Part shown: one piece after another, positions 9,234 through 18,042 of the stretch | Numbering within the stretch: the stretch's first letter is position 1 | Layout: the number at the start of each line of letters is the position of its first letter | Assembly: GCF_018417475.1 (NCBI RefSeq) | Contig: NZ_CP054856.1 | Coordinates: 1,457,001-1,521,000 of the forward strand | Origin: Novosphingobium decolorationis | Lineage (GTDB): Bacteria > Pseudomonadota > Alphaproteobacteria > Sphingomonadales > Sphingomonadaceae | Direction of reading: 5' to 3' | DNA length: 64,000 nt | Position numbers and translations under genes: made by a program | Notes under the pieces: model-generated | Seen by the model: only the letters and a program-made list of their open reading frames with translations | What the model was told of the DNA's origin: nothing | Databases searched by the model: none

Positions 9234-10144
9234 AGCGGCGCCACGGTGTAGATGTCGTCGGGAATGTAGGTGAGCCCGAAGGCCATGCGCAGCGCAACCA
9301 GCAGCACGATGACCGCCAGCACCAGGCGCAGCTTTACAGGACTGCTCTTCTGGGCGAACTGCGAGCCGACCTGCGCGCCCGTGACCGAGCCGAACAGCAG
9401 CATCGAGGCCAGGACGATGTCGACCGCCTGCGTGGTCAGCGCGTGCATCATCGTCGTCGCGATGGTGGTGAAGAGGATCTGCCACAGGCTCGTGCCGACC
9501 ACCACGTTGGCGCTCATGCCCAGGATGTAGAGCATTGCGGGAACCAGAATGAAGCCTCCGCCAATGCCCATCAGCATCGTCAGGATACCCACCGCGCAGC
9601 CCAGCAGCAGCGGGGCCAGCGGCGAGATGTAGAGCCCCGAGCGGTAGAAGCGCCAGCGCATCGGGAGGCTGGCGACCATGGGATGGTGGCGGCGCTTCTT
9701 CGCCGCGATCTTCGTGCCCGAGCGCTCGGCCCGGATCGCCTGGATGCTCTCCTTGGCCATGAGCCCGCCGATCGAGCCCAGGAGCAGGACATAGAGAATG
9801 CTGATGACGGTATCGATCTGGCCGATCCGCTCGAGCAGGCGGAACAGCAGCGCGCCGATCCCGGTGCCGATGATGCCGCCCACCACCATCACCGTACCGA
9901 TGTGGTAGTCCACACCGCCCCGGCGCGACTGGAAGAACACGCCCGACACGCTGGCCCCGGTCACCTGGCTGGCCGCCGAGGCGGCCGCGACCGTGGGCGG
10001 AATGCCGTAGAAGATCATCAGGGGGGTCGTCAGGAAGCCGCCGCCCACGCCGAACATCCCCGAGAGGATACCCGTGAGTGCCCCCAGCCCGACGATGACG
10101 AAGCCGTTGACCGAAAGGTTCGCGATGGGAAGGTAGACGTCCAT
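9230..10144 (-). CDS. TauE/SafE (TSUP) family sulfite/anion exporter
   Basis: 304-residue integral membrane protein with about eight helices. It has the TSUP signature GFGGGFLTTPLMIF-type motif near residue 30 (GVGGGFLTTPLMIFYGIPP) and its repeat in the second half (GIGGGFILVPAMLYILGM). Family members export sulfite, sulfoacetate or related sulfur anions. The substrate here is unknown. It is the first gene of a two-gene unit with the TIGR02186 protein. Confidence 0.9.
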   Translation of the reverse strand: MDVYLPIANLSVNGFVIVGLGALTGILSGMFGVGGGFLTTPLMIFYGIPPTVAAASAASQVTGASVSGVFFQSRRGGVDYHIGTVMVVGGIIGTGIGALLFRLLERIGQIDTVISILYVLLLGSIGGLMAKESIQAIRAERSGTKIAAKKRRHHPMVASLPMRWRFYRSGLYISPLAPLLLGCAVGILTMLMGIGGGFILVPAMLYILGMSANVVVGTSLWQILFTTIATTMMHALTTQAVDIVLASMLLFGSVTGAQVGSQFAQKSSPVKLRLVLAVIVLLVALRMAFGLTYIPDDIYTVAPL

Positions 10145-10225
10145 ACCGCTTTTCTCGCTACCGCAGCGGGGCTTGCGTGAAAAGGCGCTTGTGCCCGGTC
10201 AGGTTCCCGAAAGGGCGATAAAGTC

Positions 10226-11461
10226 TCAGAAACCTGCCGACAGGGTTACCGCAGGGCCCGAGCCGGGCTCGGCATCGCCGGCCATGCGCTGGCGCCAGTC
10301 GAGCGCGAGGCGCCCGAACATCCTGTTGTTGAGCGGCATCGTGATCAGCGCCGAGGGGCCTGCATCGACCCGCCAGGCTCCCTTCTGCGCGCCCGCCCAG
10401 ACACCCGCGCCCAGACGCGCCTCGACCTTGCCGACCCTCACGACACCTTTGTCGAGCCGCGCCTGGCCATCCCCGAATGCGGTCGCGTACCTGCCGGCCA
10501 CGTAGCCTGCCTGGCCATAGGCCTCGGCTCGAAAGTCGCCGGGCAGAAGCAGTGGTGCGAAACGCGTGGTGACCAGCGCGGCGCCCTGGACCCGGTTGCC
10601 GCCGATCCCATTGACCAGCCGCCCTTCCAGTGCCGCATCGAGAGGAAGGCCCGGAACAGGGCGTGCCGATATGCCCAGCGCGGCGGCGGTTTCGGACACC
10701 TCGCCCAGCGCCGAAGTCGTGCGCATGTAGAGCTGGGGCTGCCAGGCGCTCTTGAGCGCCAGGCGATAGCGAAGGACCGCGCCTGCCTGGCTTCCGCCAT
10801 AGGTGGGGGGCAGCGGCGCGGCGCCCAGTCCGCTCGCGGATTTTCCGCGCACGAGAGCCCAGGCATCGGCCGACCAGCGTCGTGGCTTTGCCCGCTCCTC
10901 GCCCGCAGCGTCCTGACCTGCGCCGGGACGGGTGGCGACCTTCGCATCCGGCAAGGCATCGCCCGAAGGCGCCGGAGCGTAACCGGGGGGCATGGGATCC
11001 CCCTCGCCAAACCCCATGCGCCCGGGCGCAAGATAGTACCCCTCCCCGCCGCCTGGTCCGAGCGTGCCACGCCCTGCCCTGGCGCCTTCCTCCTGCGGGA
11101 GCGCCACGCGCGCAGGTCCCCTGTGCGCGGCCAGCGTCACGCGGCGGGTGTCGAGCAGGACCGTCACGAGTTCGGCAAGGTCGATCCCGCCGGAGACCTG
11201 CCTCTCCCTCTCCGATCCGCCGAGCGCGGGATCGATCTGCGCAAACGACTGAGGCCCTGCCAGCCGCAGGGGCGCGCCCTCGCCAACCGGTTGCGCCTCG
11301 GACACGGCTCGCTGGCCAGGTACCGGCGCCACCGTGCGCGGCACGCCCACTGCCAGGAGCGAGACCGGGTCCAACGCGGCAACACGTCCCCCCAGCCACC
11401 CGGCGACAAGCGCCACGAACACGACGAGGGGCTGCCCCCGGTTGCGCCGCGCCGCGGTCAT
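10226..11461 (-). CDS. NfrA C-terminal-domain-like exported protein
   Basis: 411-residue protein starting MTAARRNRGQPLVVFVALVAGWLGG with one N-terminal hydrophobic segment. A Pro/Gly/Ala-rich middle follows. The C-terminal half (about 230-411) looks like a small outer-membrane-barrel domain similar to NfrA_C: RYRLALKSAWQPQLYMRTT, EAYGQAGYVAGRYATAF, and an aromatic C-terminus (VTLSAGF). Its ATG overlaps the stop of the upstream NfrB-like gene (ATGA, 11458-11461), implying tight coupling. In E. coli, NfrA/NfrB are outer- and inner-membrane parts of a glycan secretion system used by phage N4. The family call rests on context and weak similarity. Confidence 0.65.
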   Translation of the reverse strand: MTAARRNRGQPLVVFVALVAGWLGGRVAALDPVSLLAVGVPRTVAPVPGQRAVSEAQPVGEGAPLRLAGPQSFAQIDPALGGSERERQVSGGIDLAELVTVLLDTRRVTLAAHRGPARVALPQEEGARAGRGTLGPGGGEGYYLAPGRMGFGEGDPMPPGYAPAPSGDALPDAKVATRPGAGQDAAGEERAKPRRWSADAWALVRGKSASGLGAAPLPPTYGGSQAGAVLRYRLALKSAWQPQLYMRTTSALGEVSETAAALGISARPVPGLPLDAALEGRLVNGIGGNRVQGAALVTTRFAPLLLPGDFRAEAYGQAGYVAGRYATAFGDGQARLDKGVVRVGKVEARLGAGVWAGAQKGAWRVDAGPSALITMPLNNRMFGRLALDWRQRMAGDAEPGSGPAVTLSAGF

Positions 11462-12912
11462 GCGCGCGCTCTCCCGTGATGGGCCGCGTGCTCGGCGTGC
11501 TGGGTCTTGTCCCAGGTCGGCATGGTGCCCTGCAAACTGCGCACATAGGCGGCAAGGGCGCGGCGTCCGGCCATGATCGCGATCACGTTCGCCACCGGTA
11601 TCCGGGCAATCGCGCAAAGCCCCTCGCCAAGACCATATTCGGACGCGGTGAAGGCGAACCGGTTGGCCACGCGCCAGGCAAACGCCCATAGGCACACCAA
11701 CAGCAGGCCCTCCAGAAGCGGCGGAAACGGCACGCGCGTATAGACGCCGCCCAGCCAGGCCCCCGCCAGAAGCGTCTCGGTCAGGAGCAGCGCGTAGGAA
11801 CAGGCCAGCACGAGCGCGGACAGAGGCCCGCGCCGGTCACGCAGGACCATCCAGGCATCGCGCAGCCGCGCATCCCAGCCGAGCCGGTCCCAGCCCTGGA
11901 AGGCGATGCCCAGAATCCAGCGCGTCTTCTGCCGAACCGAGGCCTGCAGGCTGGCCGGAAAGCACGCCCGTGTCGCCACCAGTTCGCCATCGGCATCGCG
12001 CACCCGCAGGAACCGTGAACGCCCCCCCTCACGCTGCACGAGCAGGCCCATCTCGTAGTCTTCGGTGAGGCATTCGCAGGCAAAGGGCCCCTGGGCATCG
12101 GCCGCCATGCGCACTCTGGCGATGCGATCCAGCATTCCGCGTCCAAAAGCGCATCCCACACCTGCAGCCGGGATGCCCAGGCCCAGGGCATCGCGCACGA
12201 CCATCCCCTTGGCATGCGATTCGGTGAACTCGTCGCAGTAATGGCCGCTGACCCAGCGCGACCCGCGCACCGGCTCGGGACGTACCGGCAACTGCACGTA
12301 ATCGGCCGTAGCCAGTGCCCGATCATAGACGGCGAGTTCCGCCGGATGGACCATGTCCTCGGAATCGTGGAGTACAAGAAAGCCAAAGCGCGCGCCGCGG
12401 CGCTGCTCGTCGAGGCACAGCGCGGCGTAGAGACGATTGAGGCAATCGGCCTTGGTGGTGGGACCGGCGCTGGCATGAATCACCACGCGCACGCGCGGAT
12501 CGCCTCCCGCCGCCGCCATCGCCGCCGTGATGGTGCCCGGATCGTTCGCGTAGCAACCGATATAGAGGATATAGCCCTGTTGCGGCCAGGCGCCGAGCGC
12601 ATGGCGGATGGTATGCGCGATGACCTGCTCTTCGTGCCAGGCCGCAATGAGGATGGCCGCCTCTGCGCGCAGCGGAGCACGGGCCTGCAGGGCCGTGATC
12701 GAACCCTCGCGGGCCTTGCCGCGAAGCTTGATCGCGATCCACAGGCCATCCACCAGAAGGTCGTCGAGTGCGCCCAGCACGAACCAGAACGCGCAGAACA
12801 GGAGGAGTTCCCGCTCGAAGGTTGCGAGCCAGGCCACTACCGTGTTCACAGCTTCCAGTTCCGCCACGATCACCCCCGTCGCACGTTTGGGCACGTCGGC
12901 GCGCACATGCAC
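11458..12912 (-). CDS. NfrB-like membrane glycosyltransferase (GT2)
   Basis: 484-residue inner-membrane glycosyltransferase. One hydrophobic segment (about 30-60) precedes a processive GT2 domain with LHDSEDMVHP (DxD-type metal/nucleotide-sugar site), ECLTEDYEMG (TED base) and RQKTRWILGI (QxxRW). Two or more membrane helices lie near the C-terminus (LSALVLACSYALLLTETLL and LLEGLLLVCLWAFAW). This order matches the GT region of NfrB, but the C-terminal half of E. coli NfrB is absent. It is the first gene of a two-gene operon with the NfrA_C-like protein. Confidence 0.85.
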   Translation of the reverse strand: MHVRADVPKRATGVIVAELEAVNTVVAWLATFERELLLFCAFWFVLGALDDLLVDGLWIAIKLRGKAREGSITALQARAPLRAEAAILIAAWHEEQVIAHTIRHALGAWPQQGYILYIGCYANDPGTITAAMAAAGGDPRVRVVIHASAGPTTKADCLNRLYAALCLDEQRRGARFGFLVLHDSEDMVHPAELAVYDRALATADYVQLPVRPEPVRGSRWVSGHYCDEFTESHAKGMVVRDALGLGIPAAGVGCAFGRGMLDRIARVRMAADAQGPFACECLTEDYEMGLLVQREGGRSRFLRVRDADGELVATRACFPASLQASVRQKTRWILGIAFQGWDRLGWDARLRDAWMVLRDRRGPLSALVLACSYALLLTETLLAGAWLGGVYTRVPFPPLLEGLLLVCLWAFAWRVANRFAFTASEYGLGEGLCAIARIPVANVIAIMAGRRALAAYVRSLQGTMPTWDKTQHAEHAAHHGRARA

Positions 12913-13002
12913 CGCCCCCTCAATGCTTAGGGAAAAGCCTAGGCCAGACTGGTTAATATCAAACCCGTAATATGGGATATGAAGGAAAGTTAACCCTTAA
13001 AG

Positions 13003-13043
13003 AAAAAAGGGGAGGCGAAACCTGCTTGGCCGCCTCCCCTTTT
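13003..13043 (-). terminator. Rho-independent terminator of gloA
   Basis: A 12- to 13-bp stem (AAAAGGGGAGGCG with CGCCTCCCCTTTT, 13-nt loop) lies 12 bp beyond the gloA stop. A run of six A on the plus strand (13003-13008) supplies the U-tract on the minus strand. Confidence 0.88.
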
Positions 13044-13054
13044 CGGGCCCTCTA

Positions 13055-13489
13055 TTACCAGGAGCCGGTGTTTTCCATGCTGAGCCAGGGTTCCTTCGGT
13101 TCGAGCTTGCCATCCTGCAGCAATTCGATCGAGATCCCGTCCGGAGTCTTCACGAAGGCCATCCAGCCATCGCGCGGCGGGCGGTTGATGGTCACCCCGG
13201 CATCCGCCAGCGTCTGGCAGGTCGCGTAGATGTCCTCGACCTGGAAGGCGAGGTGACCGAAATTGCGGCCACCGGTGTAGGTCTCGGCGGGCGTCCCATC
13301 CGCGTTGGGCCAGTTCCAGGTCAGCTCGACCTCGGTTTCTTCCTGCCCCTTGGGCGCGAGGTAGATCAGCGTGAAGCGCCCCTGCTCGCTTTCGATACGG
13401 CGGGTTTCCTCAAGGCCGATGAGATTGAAGAAGCGGATCGTGGCGTCGGGGTCGGTCACCCGGATCATGGTGTGGAGGTAGCGGGTCAC
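13055..13489 (-). CDS. gloA: Lactoylglutathione lyase (glyoxalase I)
   Basis: Vicinal-oxygen-chelate metalloenzyme that converts the methylglyoxal-glutathione hemithioacetal to S-lactoylglutathione. The 144-residue protein has two beta-alpha-beta-beta-beta modules and all four expected metal ligands: His6, Glu55, His79 and Glu122. The N-terminus MTRYLHTMIRVTDPDATIRFF and the C-terminal DGISIELLQDG are typical. It appears monocistronic with its own terminator. Confidence 0.93.
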   Translation of the reverse strand: MTRYLHTMIRVTDPDATIRFFNLIGLEETRRIESEQGRFTLIYLAPKGQEETEVELTWNWPNADGTPAETYTGGRNFGHLAFQVEDIYATCQTLADAGVTINRPPRDGWMAFVKTPDGISIELLQDGKLEPKEPWLSMENTGSW

Positions 13490-13727
13490 GAGAAAAGCTA
13501 TCCTTGGTCTGGAGGGAGGAGGGGCACGGAGCGTCCGAACAGGGCAAGCGTCACCTGCCGCTCGGGCCGCACGCCGCGCGCGCCACCTGCTCTAGCCAAT
13601 CCCACGGCCACGACCAAGACCAAAGCCACCCAGGTGCGTCTTCGCGGCCACATGCCCGACACGTACGCCACTATGGATCGACCTGCTCTTGCCCCTCCCG
13701 GGCCGCGAACGTATCTATGTCGAGCTC

Positions 13728-14531
13728 ATGCTTGGAAAACTTCGAAAACTCTTCGCCAATCCGACACCCGCGCAAAAGCCCTCGCTGCCGCATCGAGAGC
13801 GCGTCTACGCGATTGGTGACATCCACGGGCGCCTCGACCTGTTCGAGACGCTGCTCGAGACGATCAAGGATGACGAGGCCGCGCGTGGGCCTGCCCAGAC
13901 GACACTGGTCCTCCTGGGCGACCTGATCGATCGCGGTCAGGACAGCGCCGGGGTCCTGGCGCGCGCACGCCAGCTGAGCAGCGAGCGGCACGTCGAGATC
14001 CTTTGCGGCAACCATGAGGAAATGCTCCTGACCAGCCTCGAGGACAGCACGGCGCTGCGCAGTTTCCTGCGCTTCGGCGGCCTGGAAACGCTGGCCTCCT
14101 ATGGGCTTGCCCCCGAGACGGTCGCGGACATGGAGATCGACGAAGTCCGGGACGCGGCGCGCCGGCACATTCCCGAGCAGGACCTCGAGTTCATCCGCAG
14201 CTTCCGCAAGCTCGTGCGCATTGGCGACTACATCTTCGTCCACGCAGGGCTGCGCCCGGGCGTCTCCATCGAAACCCAACTGGGCAGCGACTGCCGCTGG
14301 ATTCGCGAGCCCTTCCTCAGCCACACCGGCAACTTCGGGGGCTTCGTGGTTCATGGCCACACGATCACCGAGGAACCGGATGAGCGCGACAACCGCCTGG
14401 GCATCGACACCGGCGCCTACGTTCACGGCACGCTGACCGCCGTCGGGATCGAGGGCACCGAACGCTGGTACCTCACCGCCGAAGACGGGACGCACGAGAA
14501 CCATCAGACAGGCGCCACCGTCGCGGCCTGA
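13728..14531 (+). CDS. PPP-family metallophosphoesterase
   Basis: 267-residue protein related to serine/threonine protein phosphatases. The dinuclear-metal motifs are in order: GDIHGRLD (about 30), GDLIDRG (about 64), GNHE (about 94), FVHAG and a late HGH. Close relatives include bacterial PrpA/PrpB-type protein phosphatases and Ap4A hydrolases, so the substrate is open. The chosen ATG begins MLGKLRKLF. A TTG 13 codons earlier could extend it. It ends shortly before the 3' end of rnpB on the opposite strand. Confidence 0.85.
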   Translation: MLGKLRKLFANPTPAQKPSLPHRERVYAIGDIHGRLDLFETLLETIKDDEAARGPAQTTLVLLGDLIDRGQDSAGVLARARQLSSERHVEILCGNHEEMLLTSLEDSTALRSFLRFGGLETLASYGLAPETVADMEIDEVRDAARRHIPEQDLEFIRSFRKLVRIGDYIFVHAGLRPGVSIETQLGSDCRWIREPFLSHTGNFGGFVVHGHTITEEPDERDNRLGIDTGAYVHGTLTAVGIEGTERWYLTAEDGTHENHQTGATVAA

Positions 14532-14560
14532 GACGACCTCGCATTCTCGGAAAGCCTCGT

Positions 14561-15027
14561 GTGCCGGGGAGCCTGTAAGCCGGGTTCTGTGCCTGGCGTG
14601 GTCTCCCTTTCAGGAGGGACCTTACGCCGCGGCGGCAGCCATTCCTCTAGGCGCCCCCTTGCGGATGCGCTCAAGCAACCAACCCGGACTGCCTCGGTCC
14701 GAAACCGACCGGCCATTCAAGATGGCGCGCAGTCCCTATTCGGTCTTGCTCCGGGTGGGGTTTACCATGCCGCTTACCGTCACCGGCAGCGCGGTGCGCT
14801 CTTACCGCACCCTTTCAGCCTTACCTGTTCCCGTCACTCCACAAGGAAGTGGGGGTCATCGGCGGTCTGCTCTCTGTGGCACTGTCCCTGAACTTCGCAC
14901 GGCCTGAAAACCGCACTCGTCCGGCGGGTGTTACCCGCCACCCTTGTTTCGTGGAGCCCGGACTTTCCTCGCGCAGGCGTTTCGATGAATCGATACGCCC
15001 ACCCGCGGCTGCCCGGCTCCCCGGCAC
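14561..15027 (-). ncRNA. rnpB: RNase P RNA
   Basis: Catalytic RNA of RNase P, which matures tRNA 5' ends. On the minus strand the conserved core GAGGAAAGTCCGGGCTCC lies near the 5' end and ACAGAACCCGGCTTACAG near the 3' end. The P1 helix is visible as GTGCCGGGGAGC at the 5' terminus pairing with GCTCCCCGGCAC at the 3' terminus, and these set the ends to within a few bases. The length of about 467 nt is slightly long for an alphaproteobacterial type A RNA. The amidase gene on the same strand ends only about 7 bp upstream. Confidence 0.96.
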
Positions 15028-15033
15028 GGGCGC

Positions 15034-15738
15034 TCACCTAGCACGGCCGGTGTCGCGCTCCAACAGGAGTTCGAACAGGATGCCTCCGATTTCCCCGTCA
15101 ATCTCACCGTCGATAAGCCCCGGGCGCCAGCGACGCTGGAACGCGGTGACGGCCGCGCGCCCATCGGTGATGTCGTAGCCGAAGCGTTCGAGCGCGAGAT
15201 AGAACTTGCCCGGATTGTCGTAGAACAGGTTCATCCGCGCCGCCGGAATCTCGAGCGCGAGGCCCAGATCGCCCAGCCGTCCCCAGTCGAAGAGTTCGCC
15301 CGGGTCCTGCTTGCGCGCGGGCGCGATGTCGGAATGCCCGACCACATTGGCGCGCGGGATATCGTGGCGTTCCAGAATGTCGGCAAGAAGCGGCAGCAGC
15401 GCATCCATCTGCGCCTCGGGAAAGGGGCGATAGCCCCACTCATGCCCCGGATTGACCAGCTCGATCCCGATCGAGGCCGAGTTCACATCGCTTTCGCCGC
15501 GCCAGTACGAGCGCCCCGCGTGCCAGGCGCGGTTCTCTTCGGAGACGAGCGAGGTGACGATCCCCTCCTCGTCGATCATGTAGTGGGCCGAGACCTCAGC
15601 GGCCGGATCGCACATGCGCTCCAAGGCTTCCTCGGCGGTCTGCATGCCGGTGTAGTGCAGGACGACCATGCGGATCGGGCGCTTGCGCGCGTTCCAGTTG
15701 GGCGATTGCACGAACCTGTTGACCAGCCATCGGTTCAT
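15034..15738 (-). CDS. N-acetylmuramoyl-L-alanine amidase (amidase_2/PGRP family)
   Basis: 234-residue enzyme that cuts the lactyl-amide bond between muramic acid and the stem peptide. The amidase_2 fold is shown by VVLHYTGM (zinc His28), VSAHYMIDEEG, NRAWHAGRSYWRG, NSASIGIELVNPG and VVGHSDIAPARKQDPG, which carries the second His and the catalytic Asp region. A C-terminal helical segment (about 185-220) resembles the peptidoglycan-binding domain of AmiD/AmpD relatives. There is no obvious signal peptide, so it may act in cytoplasmic muropeptide recycling. It lies directly upstream of rnpB. Confidence 0.88.
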   Translation of the reverse strand: MNRWLVNRFVQSPNWNARKRPIRMVVLHYTGMQTAEEALERMCDPAAEVSAHYMIDEEGIVTSLVSEENRAWHAGRSYWRGESDVNSASIGIELVNPGHEWGYRPFPEAQMDALLPLLADILERHDIPRANVVGHSDIAPARKQDPGELFDWGRLGDLGLALEIPAARMNLFYDNPGKFYLALERFGYDITDGRAAVTAFQRRWRPGLIDGEIDGEIGGILFELLLERDTGRAR

Positions 15739-15808
15739 CGTCGCCCATCACTCCTTCGCACCATCACACCCGTGCCGCCCCCGAGACGCGCGCCACCCCG
15801 TTCGGGGC

Positions 15809-16465
15809 TCAGGCGTCGAACAGCACGGCTCCCAATATCAGGGCATCCTCCTCGATGGCAAACTGCATCTGCCCGCCCGCCCCTTGTGCAAGCTGATGCA
15901 GCATCGCGGCGGGGGCGGTGCGGCTGGACAGTTCCTCTTCGGGCAGCGTCCCTTCAAGGGCGCGGCCCACCGCCGCATCGAAAGCGATCCGCGGGCCCGC
16001 CGCGCGCACGACGATCTCGGCGGCGTGTCCGCCCGCCTCATCCGCGCGCCACTCGGCCGCGAGGTCCAGCGTACCGCCACGCGGCAGCGCCTCGATCCCG
16101 AACATCGCAAAGTTGAGCAGCGTCTTGATCGCGCTCTTGGGCAGCGCGTCGGAGGAGACCTGCCAGTTGACGGTGATGCGCGCGTTGCTGGCGACCAGCG
16201 CATCGACCAGCGCGCGCGCCTCGGCCACCGCGACATGCTCGCCGAAACCACCCGCTGCGCCATAGGCAAGGCGGAAGAACTTGAGCTTGTCCGCCGAGAT
16301 CCGCGCGCTCTGCTCGAGCAGCTCGAAGCAGCGCTGGCGCATCTCCGGGTCCTTCTCGTCGGCGAGCAGCTCCAGCCCGTTCGACAGCGCCCCCACGGGG
16401 CTCAGCATGTCATGGCACAGGCGCGAACACAGCAGGCTGGCAAGGTCGAGCGAACTCGTCGTCAT
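15809..16465 (-). CDS. chpT: Histidine phosphotransferase ChpT
   Basis: Phosphotransferase that relays phosphate from CckA to CtrA and CpdR in the alphaproteobacterial cell-cycle/CtrA pathway. The 218-residue protein begins MTTSSLDLASLLCSRLCHDM, with the phospho-accepting His18 in RLCHDMLSPVGALSNGLELL. A dimerising two-helix (DHp-like) part is followed by a degenerate HATPase-like domain. This start fits homologues better than the ATG 13 codons earlier. The window holds three CtrA-like sites (8397, 19028, 47223). Confidence 0.93.
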   Translation of the reverse strand: MTTSSLDLASLLCSRLCHDMLSPVGALSNGLELLADEKDPEMRQRCFELLEQSARISADKLKFFRLAYGAAGGFGEHVAVAEARALVDALVASNARITVNWQVSSDALPKSAIKTLLNFAMFGIEALPRGGTLDLAAEWRADEAGGHAAEIVVRAAGPRIAFDAAVGRALEGTLPEEELSSRTAPAAMLHQLAQGAGGQMQFAIEEDALILGAVLFDA

Positions 16466-16564
16466 GATGATCGTCTTTCCGTTTTTGGTGTCGCGAAGGC
16501 GCAAGGGACATGATGGATGGTCCCTCCAGATGGAGAGGGCCTGCGCGAAGTAAAGAGCGCGGCC

Positions 16565-16981
16565 TCACACCTCCTGGAAGGCGAGCGGATCAAAGCCATT
16601 CCCACGATCGCGCCAGAAAGCAACATCGCCCCCGGCAACGATCGCCCATATGCGACAATCGCCGGTGGAATGTTCACAATCCGTGACGGATGGCGCCGGT
16701 TTTCCCGTAGGATGCGAATGGTAGTAGCCCAGCACCGGAGGGCCTCCATGGCGCGCGGCCTTGTGCGCCTGCAGGAGAATCAAAGGATCAATCGCGAATC
16801 GGATTGCCGGGTCGGGATCGACATTGGCGCTTTCCCGAACGGCGACGATGCACTCCCGCCCCTCCCCCGCCGTCCGGCTGCCGGGCGCGCCCAGCAGCAG
16901 CCCGCAGCATTCGTGCGGATGCGCGGCCACGGCCAGCCTGTGGAGCGTTTCGAGCACCTCTCTTGTCACGTCGATATCCAT
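16565..16981 (-). CDS. JAMM/MPN-domain metallopeptidase (M67 family)
   Basis: 138-residue stand-alone JAB1/MPN domain with a complete JAMM zinc site: Glu24, then His88-x-His90, x7, Ser98, x2, Asp101 (YYHSHPTGKPAPSVTD). Bacterial members can remove small ubiquitin-like or sulfur-carrier proteins from partners, or process peptides. No ThiS/MoaD-like partner is adjacent, so the substrate is unknown. It is divergent from the RluA-family gene 18 bp away and shares a strand with chpT. Confidence 0.85.
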   Translation of the reverse strand: MDIDVTREVLETLHRLAVAAHPHECCGLLLGAPGSRTAGEGRECIVAVRESANVDPDPAIRFAIDPLILLQAHKAARHGGPPVLGYYHSHPTGKPAPSVTDCEHSTGDCRIWAIVAGGDVAFWRDRGNGFDPLAFQEV

Positions 16982-16999
16982 GGCCGAAGGCTAGCGCCC

Positions 17000-17944
17000 A
17001 TGGAGCGTGGCGAAAACATCCTCGAAGGACTTATCCCGCCGCCCGGAGGCCGCCTCGACAAGACGCTGGCCGAGGCGAGCGGCCTCTCACGAGAGCGCGT
17101 GAAGGCGCTGCTGGCCGAAGGCCATGTCACGATCGACGGCAAACCCGCGGGGCAAGGCTCGGTGAAGGTGGCCGCGGGAACGCCCTTTGCCATCGCGGTG
17201 CCCGAGGCCGCGCCCGCCGAGGCCATCGCGCAGGACATCCCGCTCACCGTCGTCTTCGAGGACGAGTCGCTGATCGTCATCGACAAGCCCGCCGGGCTCG
17301 TCGTTCATCCCGCCGCGGGCAATCCCGACGGCACGCTCGTCAACGCGCTCCTGCACCATTGCCGGGGCCAGCTCTCCGGCATTGGCGGGGTCGCGCGTCC
17401 GGGCATCGTCCACCGCATCGACAAGGACACCTCCGGGCTCCTGGTCGTCGCCAAGACCGACCGCGCCCACGAAGGCCTGGCCGCCCAGTTCGCCGATCAC
17501 TCGATCATCCGGGCCTACCAGGCGGTCGTCGCCGGACGCCCGATCCCACCGGCCGGCACCGTGCGCGGCGCCATCGCGCGCTCGAGCCAGAACCGCAAGA
17601 AGATGGCGATTGTCGAGGACGGACGCGGCAAGCACGCCGTCACCCATTACCGCACGCTGGAAAACCTTGCCCATTCCAGCCTGATCGAATGCCGCCTGGA
17701 AACCGGCCGCACCCACCAGGTGCGTGTTCACATGTCGTCAATCGGGCACATGCTACTGGGTGATCCTGTATATGGACGCACACCAAAGCCCCTCCGGGCT
17801 CTCCTCTCCCGACTCGCTTTTTCGCGGCAGGCACTCCACGCTGCGGAACTCGGCTTCGTCCATCCCGTTACAGGTAACAACGTGCATTTCGCGAGCGCTT
17901 TGCCCGACGACATGCGGACCCTGATCGACGAATTGCGACTCTGA
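17000..17944 (+). CDS. rluD: RluA-family 23S rRNA pseudouridine synthase (RluD-like)
   Basis: 314-residue enzyme that isomerises uridines in large-subunit rRNA. It has an N-terminal S4 RNA-binding domain (RLDKTLAEASGLSRERVKALL) and an RluA catalytic domain with HRIDKDTSGLLVVAK around the catalytic Asp, then ETGRTHQVRVHM and DPVYG. The frame is open upstream, but the ATG at 17000 gives the expected length. The RluD call rather than RluC/RluA rests on the S4 domain and overall length. rpoH follows on the same strand after 98 bp. Confidence 0.88.
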   Translation: MERGENILEGLIPPPGGRLDKTLAEASGLSRERVKALLAEGHVTIDGKPAGQGSVKVAAGTPFAIAVPEAAPAEAIAQDIPLTVVFEDESLIVIDKPAGLVVHPAAGNPDGTLVNALLHHCRGQLSGIGGVARPGIVHRIDKDTSGLLVVAKTDRAHEGLAAQFADHSIIRAYQAVVAGRPIPPAGTVRGAIARSSQNRKKMAIVEDGRGKHAVTHYRTLENLAHSSLIECRLETGRTHQVRVHMSSIGHMLLGDPVYGRTPKPLRALLSRLAFSRQALHAAELGFVHPVTGNNVHFASALPDDMRTLIDELRL

Positions 17945-18042
17945 AATCGGATTTGTGTGCTAGGATGAACAGGTGGCCGCAAGTTAAGATGCCTAGCGAA
18001 GGGTCTTAGACCGCGCGCCGACCGAAAAGAAGGACGGAAACT

